NCBI GenBank assembly: GCA_965263065.1
Contig: CBDHGH010000003.1
Coordinates: forward strand, 62,001-126,000
DNA length: 64,000 nucleotides
Direction of reading: 5' to 3'
Source of the DNA: TK10-74A sp965263065
GTDB lineage: Bacteria; Chloroflexota; Dehalococcoidia; Bin125
This document shows positions 40,340 to 49,538 of the stretch, piece by piece. How positions within the stretch are numbered: position 1 is the first letter of the stretch; every line of letters starts with the position of its first letter. Made by a program: the position numbers and the translations under genes. Under the pieces are notes generated by a model that was given only the letters and a program-made list of their open reading frames with translations, was not told where the DNA came from and did not search any database.

Positions 40340-42154
40340 ATGGTCCTACTGGAAGCCGTTCTCCCCTTCGTCGGCGTGCTGGTGGGGCTGATCCTGGTCC
40401 ACGAGGCGGGGCACTACGTCACGGCGAAACTGGCCCACGTGCGCGTGGAAGAGTTCGGCGTCGGCTTCCCGCCGCGCCTGCGCGGCAAGCGCATCGGCGA
40501 GACGATCTACTCGATCAACTGGCTGCCGCTGGGCGGGTTCGTGCGGCTCACCGGCGAGGAGAGCGCGCGCGTCTTCATCGAGTCGGTGAACCCGCACGGC
40601 GCCGCCGCCGGCATCGGTATGCAGGCTCGCGACGTGATCATCGGCGCCGCCGGGGGGCGGGTGCACAACGACGCGGAGTTGGCCGCCGCGCTCACCGGGG
40701 CTGCGGAGGCCGGTGCCATCAGGTTCGTGTTCGAGCGTGAGGTCTCCCCCGGCAGCGGCGGCGCCTGGGAGTACTACGCGGGCAACATGCCGATCGGCCC
40801 GGCCCGCCCCACGGACGACGCCGACGCCGCCCCAGCAGACGCACCCGCGGACGACGCCGACGCCGCCCCAGCGGACGCCCCCGAGGATGCACGCGCAGCC
40901 GAATCCGCGGCCGCATCCGCGGCCGCATCCGCCGCCGCATCCGCCGCCGCATCAGAGACGCCGGCCGCGACGATCGGTCGCATCGCGGGCATGCAAGTGG
41001 GCGCCGATCCGCGCTCCTTCGGCTCCCGCTCGCCGCTCACCCGGATCGGCATTCTGGCGGCCGGCTCGCTGGTCAACCTGGCGCTGCCCATCCTGCTGTT
41101 CGCGCTCGCCGCGATGATCCCGCAGGACCGCGCCGCCGGGCCGGCCGTGGTGACGTCGGTCGTACGGGGCGGACCGGCCGATCTGGCCGGCTTCGAGGCC
41201 GGCGATCGCGTCCTCAGCGTGGACGGCGTGACGACCAAACACCGCGGCGACGTGGGCCTGGAGATCCGCCTCAACGTCAACCGGGACATCGAGGTCGTGC
41301 TGGAACGCGACACGATGCAGCCCGGCGCGACGCAACAGCCGGGCGTCGCCAGCCGCGAGGTGCTCGTCACCCGGCTCACGCCGCGCCTGACCCCGCCCGA
41401 ACTGGTGCACACGGTGCGCGAGGGCGACACCGTGCACGATGTGGCGGAGATCCTGGGGGTCAACGCCAGCCAGGTCCTCGAGGGCGCCGGATTGGGCGGC
41501 GGCGTGGACCTGGACGAGGGGCTCGTCCTGGACCTCCCCGGCGAGCGCTACACGGTGCAGAAGGATGACACGGCCTTCTCCGTCGCGCGGGACTTGGGCC
41601 TGCGCCAGCAGATGGTCCTGGACGCGGCCGGCATCGACCTGATCCACCTGCAGCCGGGGCTCGAGGTCGTCGTGCCGCAGGGCCCGACGGGCATCACCAT
41701 CGCCAACGGCAGCTTCAACCTCGTCAGAGAGAGCTCCGGCCCGCTCGCGGCGCTGGCCTTCGGCGTCGAGCGCACGCGCGACGTCTTCATCCTCTCCTAC
41801 AACGCGGTCCACGGTTGGATCGCCGGCGGCGAGGCGCTGGCCATCAACGGTCCCGTCGGGCTCGCGCAGGGCACCGGCGAGATCGTGCGGCAAGCCGGCT
41901 GGCTCCGGCTGATCGAACTCGCGGCGCTGATCAGCCTGAGCCTGGGCATCATGAACCTGCTGCCCATCCCCGGCCTCGACGGCGGGCGCATCGTCTTCGT
42001 GCTGCTCGAGATCGTCCGGCGCGGCAAGCGCATCTCGCCCCAGAAGGAGGGGCTGGTGCACCTCGCCGGCTTCGCCCTGCTGATCGCCGCCGCCCTCGTG
42101 ATCGGCTACTTCGACGTCGTGCGTGTCATCGCGGGCGAGCCGCTCCTGCGCTAG
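40340..42154 (+). CDS. rseP: Site-2 protease RseP with two LysM-like repeats
   Basis: Intramembrane zinc metalloprotease (604 residues), here expected to cut membrane anti-sigma factors. The zinc motif HEAGH is at residues 21-25 in the first helix. The family segment INWLPLGGFVRLTGE follows. A PDZ domain lies at about 75-140, then an Asp/Ala/Pro repeat linker (about 155-205), a membrane helix, a second PDZ-like region (VRGGPADLAGFEAGDRVLSVDG), and two LysM-like units at about 354-448. The C-terminal NLLPIPGLDGGR at about 539-550 supplies the third zinc ligand. ATG 40340 was chosen; GTG 40337 adds one residue. Confidence 0.93.
   Translation: MVLLEAVLPFVGVLVGLILVHEAGHYVTAKLAHVRVEEFGVGFPPRLRGKRIGETIYSINWLPLGGFVRLTGEESARVFIESVNPHGAAAGIGMQARDVIIGAAGGRVHNDAELAAALTGAAEAGAIRFVFEREVSPGSGGAWEYYAGNMPIGPARPTDDADAAPADAPADDADAAPADAPEDARAAESAAASAAASAAASAAASETPAATIGRIAGMQVGADPRSFGSRSPLTRIGILAAGSLVNLALPILLFALAAMIPQDRAAGPAVVTSVVRGGPADLAGFEAGDRVLSVDGVTTKHRGDVGLEIRLNVNRDIEVVLERDTMQPGATQQPGVASREVLVTRLTPRLTPPELVHTVREGDTVHDVAEILGVNASQVLEGAGLGGGVDLDEGLVLDLPGERYTVQKDDTAFSVARDLGLRQQMVLDAAGIDLIHLQPGLEVVVPQGPTGITIANGSFNLVRESSGPLAALAFGVERTRDVFILSYNAVHGWIAGGEALAINGPVGLAQGTGEIVRQAGWLRLIELAALISLSLGIMNLLPIPGLDGGRIVFVLLEIVRRGKRISPQKEGLVHLAGFALLIAAALVIGYFDVVRVIAGEPLLR
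40812..40954. repeat. Tandem repeats in the rseP linker
   Basis: A 36-bp unit encoding DDADAAPADAPA is repeated nearly twice (from 40812 and 40848). It is followed by four 12-bp units ending in GCATCC that encode Ala-Ala-Ala-Ser. Together they form an acidic then Ala/Ser-rich linker between the first PDZ domain and the second membrane segment. Confidence 0.7.
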
Positions 42155-42182
42155 CGGCGCGCCGTCAGTGCCGTCGGTACCG

Positions 42183-43316
42183 TCAGGGCCGGCTGCGCCC
42201 GGCGATGAGCGCGTCCACTTCCAGCTTGAGGCGGTCCAGGATCTCGTCGTAGCTGTAGAAGCCCAGCGCTTCGGGGCCCTTCTTCAAGTTCACCGCCGCG
42301 GGACCGCACCACAGGCCCAGGTCGGCGTCGTCGGTTTCGCCGGGCCCGTTCACGCGGCAGCCCATCACCGCGATCGTGATGTCGTGGTCCTGCGCGTACT
42401 GCGTCATCGCCTTCACGTCCTGCGCCAGGTCAATGAAGCGCTCGTTCTCCACCCGCGAGCAGGAGGGGCAGCTGATGATGTTCAGCCCCTCGTCGAGACC
42501 CGGCGGCACCGAGCGGAAGCGCCCGGCCGCGATGTCGGCCAGGATCGCCCGGCCGACGCTGATCTCCTGACCCTTGTCGTCGAAGGGCACCGTCAGCGAG
42601 ACGCGGACGGTGTCGCCGATGCCGTCGGCGATGAGCTGCTCGAAAGCGACGCGCGTCTTGACGATGCCGTCGGGCGGCATCCCGGCCTCCGTCACGCCCA
42701 GGTGCAGCGGCACGTCGGGCCGCTCCCGCGCGAAGGCGCGATTGACGGCCACGACCTTCTTCCAGTCGGAGTCCTTGAGCGAGACGACGTAGCGCTGGAA
42801 GCCCATCCCATCCAGGAGCGCGCAGTGCTCCAGCGCGCTGGCCACGATCGCCTGTTCGTGGTCGCCGTCGTAGCGGGCCATCATGCGCGGGTCGACGGAG
42901 CCGCAGTTGACGCCCACCCGCAGCGCGCAGTCGTGGCGCTCGGCCGTCTCGGCGAGGAACGCGACCTTCTGCTCGATCGACTTGTCCTTCTCGTGGTGGT
43001 GCAGGTGGCCGGGGTTGTAGCGCATCTTGTCGACGTGCGGGGCGACCTCGGCGGCCAGCCGGTAGTTCTCCTGCAGGTCCACCGAGAGCGTCGCGCCGGT
43101 GCGCTCGCGCACGATCGCCAGGGCCTGCACGTCCTTCGAGGAGTCCACCGCGATGCGCACCAGATCCGCCCCGGCGGCGCGGATCAGCTCCACCTGGCGC
43201 AGCGTCGCGTCGATGTCCTGCGTGCGCGTCGCGGCCATGGACTGCACCGCGATGGGGGCGTCGCCGCCGATCTGGATGGCGCCGACGCGGACGGCTCGGG
43301 TGGGGTTGCGGCGCAT
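42183..43316 (-). CDS. ispG: 4-hydroxy-3-methylbut-2-en-1-yl diphosphate synthase
   Basis: Fe-S enzyme of the MEP isoprenoid pathway (EC 1.17.7.x). The 377-residue protein has the TIM-barrel start IQIGGDAPIAVQSMAATRTQD, RIAVDSSKD, NPGHLHHHEKDKSI, RVGVNCGSV and the cluster ligands ISCPSCSR and MGCRVNGPGETDDADLG, with GCxVNGPGE diagnostic. It lies on the strand opposite to dxr and rseP, convergent with rseP, so it is not in their transcript. ATG 43316. Confidence 0.95.
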   Translation of the reverse strand: MRRNPTRAVRVGAIQIGGDAPIAVQSMAATRTQDIDATLRQVELIRAAGADLVRIAVDSSKDVQALAIVRERTGATLSVDLQENYRLAAEVAPHVDKMRYNPGHLHHHEKDKSIEQKVAFLAETAERHDCALRVGVNCGSVDPRMMARYDGDHEQAIVASALEHCALLDGMGFQRYVVSLKDSDWKKVVAVNRAFARERPDVPLHLGVTEAGMPPDGIVKTRVAFEQLIADGIGDTVRVSLTVPFDDKGQEISVGRAILADIAAGRFRSVPPGLDEGLNIISCPSCSRVENERFIDLAQDVKAMTQYAQDHDITIAVMGCRVNGPGETDDADLGLWCGPAAVNLKKGPEALGFYSYDEILDRLKLEVDALIAGRSRP

Positions 43317-43449
43317 CGGGGGTCCTCGCTGTGGAACGATCGTTGGGGCTGAATGGACCCCGCAGGTCGAGTGTACCGCCCGCTGCCGCGATCGGCGCGG
43401 AGGCGAGCGGGCCTCGGGAGCGACACGGCGCGCCGTCTACGCTGCCCCC

Positions 43450-43854
43450 GTGCTCTTCGACGCGATCTTCCTGGTGCTGTTCTTCCTGACGTGGCTGCTG
43501 CTGGGCGCGATCCCCTGGCTGGTGGTGGGCGTGCGGCGCAAGGCCGACGGCGCGCTCTGGGCGTTGCCCTTCGCCTTGCTCGGCGGCGCTGGGGGCGGCG
43601 TGCTCGTGCCGCTGATCGGGCTGGACGACGGTTGGGGCGTCGGGCTGAGCATGCTGGGGGCGCTGCTGGGCGGCGCGACGCTGACCGGGACGTCGCTGCA
43701 GGTCTGGGACGACCACGCCCTGGGGCGTCGCTTCGCACGCTGGGCGACGCCGTCCGCTGGCGAGCAGCCCGCCCCGCCGGTAGATTCGCCTGTAGATTTG
43801 GAGAGGCCCCGCCCGGGGGACACCGGCGACTCCGGCACGGAATCGCCCCGCTGA
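43450..43854 (+). CDS. Small membrane protein, hypothetical
   Basis: 134 residues, unrecognised. Three hydrophobic segments fill the first 90 residues (FDAIFLVLFFLTWLLLGAIPW, LWALPFALLGGAGGGVLVPL, GLSMLGALLGGATLTGT). A polar Pro/Gly/Asp-rich tail follows. GTG 43450; it ends 4 bases before proS, suggesting one transcript. A role in membrane quality or transport cannot be inferred. Confidence 0.55.
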   Translation: MLFDAIFLVLFFLTWLLLGAIPWLVVGVRRKADGALWALPFALLGGAGGGVLVPLIGLDDGWGVGLSMLGALLGGATLTGTSLQVWDDHALGRRFARWATPSAGEQPAPPVDSPVDLERPRPGDTGDSGTESPR

Positions 43855-43858
43855 ACGG

Positions 43859-45604
43859 ATGCTGCCAGTGGCGACACGGATGAGCGGCCTCTTCGGTCGC
43901 ACCCTGCGAGAGGCGCCGGCCGAGGCCGAAACCGCCAACCACCAATTGCTGCTGCGCGCGGGCCTGGCCGTGCAGTTGGCGGCAGGGGTCTACTCCTACA
44001 TGCCGCTGGGCTGGCGCGCCCTGCGCCGGGTGGAAGCCATCATCCGCGACGAGATGGACGCGGCCGGCGCGCAGGAGCTGTTGATGCCGGCCATCCAACC
44101 GCTGGAGTTGTGGCAGGAATCGGGCCGCCTGGAGGCGTTCGGCGAGACGATCTTCCGCTTCGCCGACCGGCGCGGGCGCGAGCAGGTGCTGGCTCCCACG
44201 CACGAGGAGTCGGTCACGGACCTGTTTCGCAAGACGGTGCAGTCGTACCGCGACCTGCCGCAGCGCGTGTACCAGATCCAGAACAAGTTCCGCGACGAGG
44301 CGCGCCCGCGCGGCGGACTGATCCGCGTGCGCCAGTTCCTGATGAAGGACGCCTACAGCTTCGACGCCGACGAGGCCGCGTTCCAGGCCTCCTACGAGGC
44401 GATGGATCGGGCCTACGTGAACGTCTGGCGGCGCGTGGGCGTGCCGGCGACGCGCGTGCAGGCGGACTCGGGCGCGATTGGCGGCAAGTCGTCGCACGAG
44501 TTCATCTTCCTCACCGAGATCGGCGAAGACACCGTCGCGATCTGCCGGACGTGCGGTTACGCCGCCAATCAAGAGCGCGCCGAGTTCGACCGCGGCGCCC
44601 CGGACGGCGACGCGCCCGCCGCCCTGGAGCCCGTCGAGACGCCGGGCGTGACCACCATCGAGGCGCTGACCCGGTTCCTGGGCGTGCCCGCCACGCGCAC
44701 GGCCAAGGCCGGCATGTTCATGGCCGACGACCGGCCGGTCTTCGCCGTCATCCGCGGCGACCTCGACTTCAACGAACTCAAGCTCGCCAACAGCGTCGGC
44801 GCGCACGACATCCGCCCCATGACCGACGAGGAGATCGCCGCCGAGGGCTGGGTGGCGGGCTACGCCTCCCCGGTCGGCATGGAGGACGCGCTGGCGAAGG
44901 CGACGGTCGTCGCCGACACCTCCATTCCGGGCGCGCCGAATTTGGCCGCCGGCGGCAATCGCCCCGGCCTGCACCTGCGCAACGTGAACTACGGGCGCGA
45001 CTGGCGGGCCGCCGTGGTCGCCGACGTGGGGCTCGCCCGCGCCGGCGATCCCTGCCCCAGCGGCTGCGGCGACGGGCTCGAGCTGGCGCGGGGCATCGAG
45101 CTGGGGCACATCTTCCGGCTGGGTACGGTGTTCTCGGCGCCGATGGGCGCGCAGTTCAGCGGGGCGGACGGCGAGCAGCACCTGCCGATCATGGGCAGCT
45201 ACGGCATTGGCGTGGAGCGGCTGCTGGCGGCGGTGATCGAGCAGAACCACGACGCGCACGGCATCGTCTGGCCACCCGCCGTCGCGCCCTACGACATCCA
45301 TCTCGTGGCCATCGGCTTCAACCGGCCCGAGGTCGCGGCCGCCGTCGCGGAGACCGAGGCGGCGCTCGAGGCGGCCGGCCTCAGCGTGCTGAGCGACGAC
45401 CGCGACGAGCGCCCCGGCGTGAAGTTCACCGACGCCGACCTGCTGGGCATGCCGGTGCGCCTGACGGTCAGCCCGCGCAACCTGAAGCAGGGCGTCGTGG
45501 AAGTGAAGGCGCGCCGCGCCGCGGAGGCCGAGACCACGCCCGCGACGGCGCTCGTGGATCACGTGCGGGCGCTGCTGGCGGCCGCGGCGACGGACGCCGG
45601 GTGA
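43859..45604 (+). CDS. proS: Prolyl-tRNA synthetase
   Basis: Class II synthetase charging tRNA-Pro (EC 6.1.1.15), bacterial form of 581 residues. Motif 1 region is YSYMPLGWRALRRVEAIIRDEMD, motif 2 YQIQNKFRDEARPRGGLIRVRQFLMKDAYSF split over its two strands, and motif 3 GSYGIGVERLLAAVIEQNHD. An editing (INS) domain occupies about residues 230-390. The anticodon-binding domain follows, with DDRDERPGVKFTDADLLGMP. ATG 43859 is used; ATG 43880 (MSGLFGRTLREAPAEAE) is an equally plausible start. Confidence 0.96.
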   Translation: MLPVATRMSGLFGRTLREAPAEAETANHQLLLRAGLAVQLAAGVYSYMPLGWRALRRVEAIIRDEMDAAGAQELLMPAIQPLELWQESGRLEAFGETIFRFADRRGREQVLAPTHEESVTDLFRKTVQSYRDLPQRVYQIQNKFRDEARPRGGLIRVRQFLMKDAYSFDADEAAFQASYEAMDRAYVNVWRRVGVPATRVQADSGAIGGKSSHEFIFLTEIGEDTVAICRTCGYAANQERAEFDRGAPDGDAPAALEPVETPGVTTIEALTRFLGVPATRTAKAGMFMADDRPVFAVIRGDLDFNELKLANSVGAHDIRPMTDEEIAAEGWVAGYASPVGMEDALAKATVVADTSIPGAPNLAAGGNRPGLHLRNVNYGRDWRAAVVADVGLARAGDPCPSGCGDGLELARGIELGHIFRLGTVFSAPMGAQFSGADGEQHLPIMGSYGIGVERLLAAVIEQNHDAHGIVWPPAVAPYDIHLVAIGFNRPEVAAAVAETEAALEAAGLSVLSDDRDERPGVKFTDADLLGMPVRLTVSPRNLKQGVVEVKARRAAEAETTPATALVDHVRALLAAAATDAG

Positions 45605-45644
45605 GACCTGGGTCACTGGGGCGCGCCCCACGCTTGGCCCCGCT

Positions 45645-45653
45645 TGCTATACT
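45645..45653 (+). promoter_or_regulatory. Extended -10 promoter of the nusA operon
   Basis: TGCTATACT: a TGn element plus a five-of-six -10, 133 bases before nusA ATG. The predicted start is near 45660. There is no good -35, as expected of extended -10 promoters. Confidence 0.45.
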
Positions 45654-45679
45654 GCCGACAACACGGATGCGGTAACGCT

Positions 45680-45703
45680 GAAGGTGGGCACGTGCCCACC
45701 TTC
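45680..45703 (+). promoter_or_regulatory. Leader hairpin before nusA (24-bp perfect palindrome)
   Basis: GAAGGTGGGCAC followed by its exact reverse complement. As RNA it folds into a 10-bp stem with an ACGU loop, followed by UUUCG, resembling a weak intrinsic terminator or attenuator about 20 bases after the predicted start. NusA/rimP operons of many bacteria have leader hairpins, so autoregulation is plausible. The 45605-45786 gap otherwise holds no gene. Confidence 0.5.
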
Positions 45704-45786
45704 TTTCGCAAGAAGCGCCATCGCAGCCTTGACCGGCCCCGGGCACGAGACGGCGCCGGCAACGGCACGGCGCTTGGACAGGGCCC

Positions 45787-47250
45787 ATGAAGACCGACTT
45801 CCTGCTCGCGATCACCCAGCTCACCGCCGAGAAGAATCTCGGCGTCGATGTCGTCTTCGAGGCGGTGGAGTCCGCGCTGGCCGCCGCCTACAAGCGCGAG
45901 CACGACCTGATCGGCGAGGTGCACGTCAAGATCAACCGCATCGACGGCGACATGCAGGTCTGGTCGGAGCGCGCGATCGTGGAGATCGAAGAGGACATCG
46001 CCGACGAGGACGAGCAGATCGACCTGGAAGCGGCGCAGAAGCTGAACCCGGCGGCCACGCTGGGCGCGACGCTGGTCCTGTACCACCAAGTCAGCGAAAC
46101 GGCGGGGCGCATCGCCGCGCAGACCGCGAAGCAGGTGGTGCTGCAACGCCTGCGCGAGGCGGAGCGGGAGGCCGTCTTCGACGAGTTCTCCGGCCAGGAG
46201 GGCGAGGTCGTCTCCGGCGTCATCCAGCGCGTCGAGTCGCGCCAAGTGATCCTGGACCTGGGCCGGGCCGAGGCGGTGCTGCCGGCGTCGGAGCAGGTGC
46301 GCATGGAGCACTACCGCTCCGGCCAGCGCTTGCGGGTCTACGTCGTGGAAGTGATGAAGGCCAACAAGGGCCCGCAGGTCGTGGTCTCGCGCACGCACAA
46401 GGAACTCATCCGGCGCCTGTTCGAGCTGGAAGTCCCCGAGGTCTTCAAGGGCATGGTGGAGATCAAGGGCATCGCCCGCGAGCCGGGCCATCGCACGAAG
46501 ATCGCGGTGCACAGCCGCCAAGAGGGGCTCGATCCGGTGGGCGCCTGCGTGGGCATGCGCGGCGTGCGCATCCAGAACATCGTCAACGAGCTGCAGGGCG
46601 AGCGCCTCGACGTCATCCAGTGGGACCCCGACCCGCGCAAGTTCGTCGCGCATGCGCTCAGCCCCGCGCAGGTCACCGCCACCCGCATTGACCCCGCGAC
46701 CAACACGGCCGAGATCGCCGTGCCCGATCAGCAACTCTCGCTGGCGATCGGCAAGGAGGGGCAGAACGCCCGCCTGGCGGCGCGCCTGACCCGCTACCGC
46801 ATCGACATCAAGGCCCAGTCGCTGGCCGAGCAAGTGTTCGCCGATGACGGCGTGGGGCCCTACGCCCCGCAGCCGGAGCTTGCGCCCGTGCCCACGCCGG
46901 CCGCGGCGGTGGCGGCCCCCGGCGCGGTGGAACCCGTCGCCGACGGCGAGTCGGAGCCGCTGGCGGCCGCGCTGGCGGAGCCCGTCACGGAATCGCGCAA
47001 GGCGCGCCCCGACCCAGCCAAGCCGGAGACCGCCGACGAGCCCGAGCCGGAGCCGGCCTTCGCCGCCGCGGTGGAGGTCGCGCCCGCGCCGGCCGAGCCC
47101 GGCAAGATTCGCTTCGCCGAGGACGTGCTGCGCCGCCGGCCCGACACGGAAGAAAAGAGCAAGCAGAAGAAGCGGCGCCGGCCGCGCTACGTCGAAACCG
47201 ACGAGGGCCTCGAAGAAGACCCCTACGCGGACTACGAGGACGAGTTCTAG
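45787..47250 (+). CDS. nusA: Transcription termination/antitermination protein NusA
   Basis: RNA-polymerase-binding elongation factor of 487 residues. The N-terminal domain (about 1-125) begins KTDFLLAITQLTAEKNLG. It is followed by an S1 domain (about 135-200, GEVVSGVIQRVESRQVILDLGRAEAVLP) and two KH domains (GIAREPGHRTKIAVHSRQ, DPVGACVGMRGVRIQNIV and LSLAIGKEGQNARLAARL). The C-terminal 130 residues are a Pro/Ala/Glu-rich tail ending in basic and acidic clusters, not the E. coli acidic repeats. ATG 45787. RimP, usually just upstream, is absent. Confidence 0.97.
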   Translation: MKTDFLLAITQLTAEKNLGVDVVFEAVESALAAAYKREHDLIGEVHVKINRIDGDMQVWSERAIVEIEEDIADEDEQIDLEAAQKLNPAATLGATLVLYHQVSETAGRIAAQTAKQVVLQRLREAEREAVFDEFSGQEGEVVSGVIQRVESRQVILDLGRAEAVLPASEQVRMEHYRSGQRLRVYVVEVMKANKGPQVVVSRTHKELIRRLFELEVPEVFKGMVEIKGIAREPGHRTKIAVHSRQEGLDPVGACVGMRGVRIQNIVNELQGERLDVIQWDPDPRKFVAHALSPAQVTATRIDPATNTAEIAVPDQQLSLAIGKEGQNARLAARLTRYRIDIKAQSLAEQVFADDGVGPYAPQPELAPVPTPAAAVAAPGAVEPVADGESEPLAAALAEPVTESRKARPDPAKPETADEPEPEPAFAAAVEVAPAPAEPGKIRFAEDVLRRRPDTEEKSKQKKRRRPRYVETDEGLEEDPYADYEDEF

Positions 47251-47337
47251 CCCGCTTCCGATCCACCGCGCCGCAGCGCCGGCCCGCGAGGGAGGGACGC
47301 TGCCGGGCGGCGGGCGAGGCTCGCAGATCAGGAACGC

Positions 47338-47667
47338 ATGCCACAACGACCCCGCCGCCAGCCGCAACGCAGTTGCGTCGCCTGCCGGCGCACGCGACCC
47401 AAGACCGAACTCGTCCGGCTGGCGCTCGACGACGAGGGCAACCTGCGCATCGACGCGCGCGGGCGGGCGCCGGGCCGCGGCGCCTACCTCTGCGCGGACC
47501 CCGCCTGCTGGCGCCGGGCCGCCGACGGCCGCATGCTCAGCCGGGCGCTGCGGCGCCAACTGCCTGCCGAGGCCCGGGCGCTGCTCGACGCCGGGCCTCC
47601 CCCAGTCACGAACACCGGGGCGGACGCGGGCGCGCGCTACCCTATCGCTGGAAAGATGACGCCATGA
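47338..47667 (+). CDS. rnpM: RNase P modulator RnpM (YlxR family)
   Basis: 109 residues. The YlxR fold is marked by RSCVACRRTRPKTELVRLAL near the N terminus and by GRAPGRGAYLCADPACW. The family binds RNA and was recently linked to RNase P. The gene sits between nusA and infB, its normal position. Its stop overlaps the infB start as ATGA. The neighbouring L7Ae-like ylxQ gene found in Firmicutes is absent. ATG 47338. Confidence 0.92.
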   Translation: MPQRPRRQPQRSCVACRRTRPKTELVRLALDDEGNLRIDARGRAPGRGAYLCADPACWRRAADGRMLSRALRRQLPAEARALLDAGPPPVTNTGADAGARYPIAGKMTP

Positions 47668-49490
47668 CGACCGATACCGCCCGAGAGGTGGAGATCCCCC
47701 GCACCCTGACGGTGAAGGAACTCGCGGCCCTGCTCGATCGCTCGCCGATCGGTGTGATCAAGGCCCTGATGACCAACGGCGTCATGGCGGAGGTCACCAA
47801 GACGATCGACTACGACACGGCGGCCATCGTCGCGGTGGATTTGGGCTTCGAGCCCGTCGAGGGCCTGGCCGATGTCGTCGACGAGCCGGCGGCGGCGGCG
47901 CAGCAGGACCGCTTCGCGGAGGAGCCCGACGCCGAGGACACGCTGACCCCGCGCGCGCCGATCGTGGCCGTGCTGGGGCACGTCGACCACGGCAAGACGA
48001 CGCTACTCGACGCCATCCGCCGGACCAACGTGACCGCGGACGAGGCGGGGGGCATCACGCAGCACATCGGCGCCTACCAAGCGATACCGCGCGGGAAGCC
48101 GATCACCTTCCTCGACACGCCGGGGCACGAGGCGTTCACCGCCATGCGCGCGCGGGGGGCGCAGGCGACCGACATCGCCATCCTGGTCGTCGCCGCGAAC
48201 GACGGTGTCATGCCCCAGACCAAGGAGGCCATCGACCACATTCGCGCGGCCGGCGTGCCGCTGATCGTGGCGCTGAACAAGATCGACGTCGACAACATCA
48301 ACGTGGCCCGCGTCAAGGCGCAGCTCTCCGACGCCCAGGTGATGATCGAGGAGTACGGCGGCGACATCCCGCTGGTGCCCGTCTCCGCCACGACCAAACA
48401 GGGGCTCGATGACCTGCTGGAGACCGTCCTGCTCATGTCGGAGGTGCAGGACTACAAGGCCAACGGGCGGCGCCCCGCGGCCGGCATCGTGCTGGAGGCG
48501 GCGCTGGACCGGCGGCAGGGGTCGCGCACCACGCTGCTGGTGCAGCGCGGCACGCTGCGGCAGGGCGACTCGCTGCTCGTCGGCGCGACCTGGGGGCGCG
48601 TCAAGGCGATGTTCGACTTCACCGGCGCGCGCGTCCAGATCGCCGGCCCCTCGACGCCGGTGTCGATCCTGGGCGTGCAGGACCTCGCCGCGGCGGGCGA
48701 CCGCTTCCGCGTGCTCAAGAACGACAAGGCGGCCAAGCGCCTCTACGAGCAGGCCAAGCGGGCGCGGGAGGCCATGGAGGCCCAGCGCCAGCACGCCGCC
48801 AGCCTCGATGCGCTGTTCGGCGAGATCAGCCAGGGCGAGGTCAAGGAGCTCAACCTCGTGCTCAAGACCGATGTCGATGGCAGCGTGGAGCCGCTGCGCC
48901 AGAGCCTGGAGCGCCTGACCAACGAAGAAGTGCACGTGAAGGTGATCCACGCCTCCCCAGGCGCGATCACCGAATCCGACGTGAACCTGGCGGCTGCGGC
49001 GAAGGGCATCGTGCTGGGCTTCCAGGTGGGGACCGAGCCGGGGGCGCGCAAGCTGGCCGCCTCCGAGCGGATCGAGATCCGTCGCTACGAGATCATCTAC
49101 CAGCTCATCGAACAGGTCGAGGCCGCAGTCAGCGGCATGCTCGAACCGGTCGACGTGGACGTGGTCGATGCCCACGCCGAGGTGCTACAGGTCTTCCCCA
49201 TCCGCCGGATCGGCAACATCGCCGGGGCGCGCTGCGACGACGGCAGTATTCGCCCCGACCTGGCGGTGCGCGTGTTCCGCGCCGGCAAGGATGTGACGAG
49301 CGGCAAGATCCGCAGCCTGCGCCGCTTCCAGCAGGAGGCGCGCGAGGTGCTCGCGGGGCAGGAGTTCGGCGTCGCGGTGGAGGGCTTTGAGGCCTTCGAA
49401 ATCGGCGACAAACTGGAGTTCTACCACACAGAGCGACAGAGCCGGGTCATCCGCGGGGGTCGCGTGGAGCCCGCCGGACGGGCATCGTAG
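47664..49490 (+). CDS. infB: Translation initiation factor IF-2
   Basis: GTPase that places initiator tRNA on the 30S subunit. The 608-residue compact form lacks the long N-terminal region of E. coli IF-2. An IF2-N-type helical domain lies at about 10-65. The G domain shows GHVDHGKTTLLDAIR (G1), GGITQHIGAY (G2), DTPGHEAFTAMRARGAQ (G3) and NKID (G4). Domains II-IV follow, with KTDVDGSVEPLRQSL and the fMet-tRNA-binding C-terminal barrel ending EFYHTERQSR. ATG 47664 is coupled to rnpM. Confidence 0.97.
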   Translation: MTTDTAREVEIPRTLTVKELAALLDRSPIGVIKALMTNGVMAEVTKTIDYDTAAIVAVDLGFEPVEGLADVVDEPAAAAQQDRFAEEPDAEDTLTPRAPIVAVLGHVDHGKTTLLDAIRRTNVTADEAGGITQHIGAYQAIPRGKPITFLDTPGHEAFTAMRARGAQATDIAILVVAANDGVMPQTKEAIDHIRAAGVPLIVALNKIDVDNINVARVKAQLSDAQVMIEEYGGDIPLVPVSATTKQGLDDLLETVLLMSEVQDYKANGRRPAAGIVLEAALDRRQGSRTTLLVQRGTLRQGDSLLVGATWGRVKAMFDFTGARVQIAGPSTPVSILGVQDLAAAGDRFRVLKNDKAAKRLYEQAKRAREAMEAQRQHAASLDALFGEISQGEVKELNLVLKTDVDGSVEPLRQSLERLTNEEVHVKVIHASPGAITESDVNLAAAAKGIVLGFQVGTEPGARKLAASERIEIRRYEIIYQLIEQVEAAVSGMLEPVDVDVVDAHAEVLQVFPIRRIGNIAGARCDDGSIRPDLAVRVFRAGKDVTSGKIRSLRRFQQEAREVLAGQEFGVAVEGFEAFEIGDKLEFYHTERQSRVIRGGRVEPAGRAS

Positions 49491-49538
49491 ACGGCATCCC
49501 CGGCCGCTGCCGGGCGGGGACGCGGGAGCACAGGCAAC

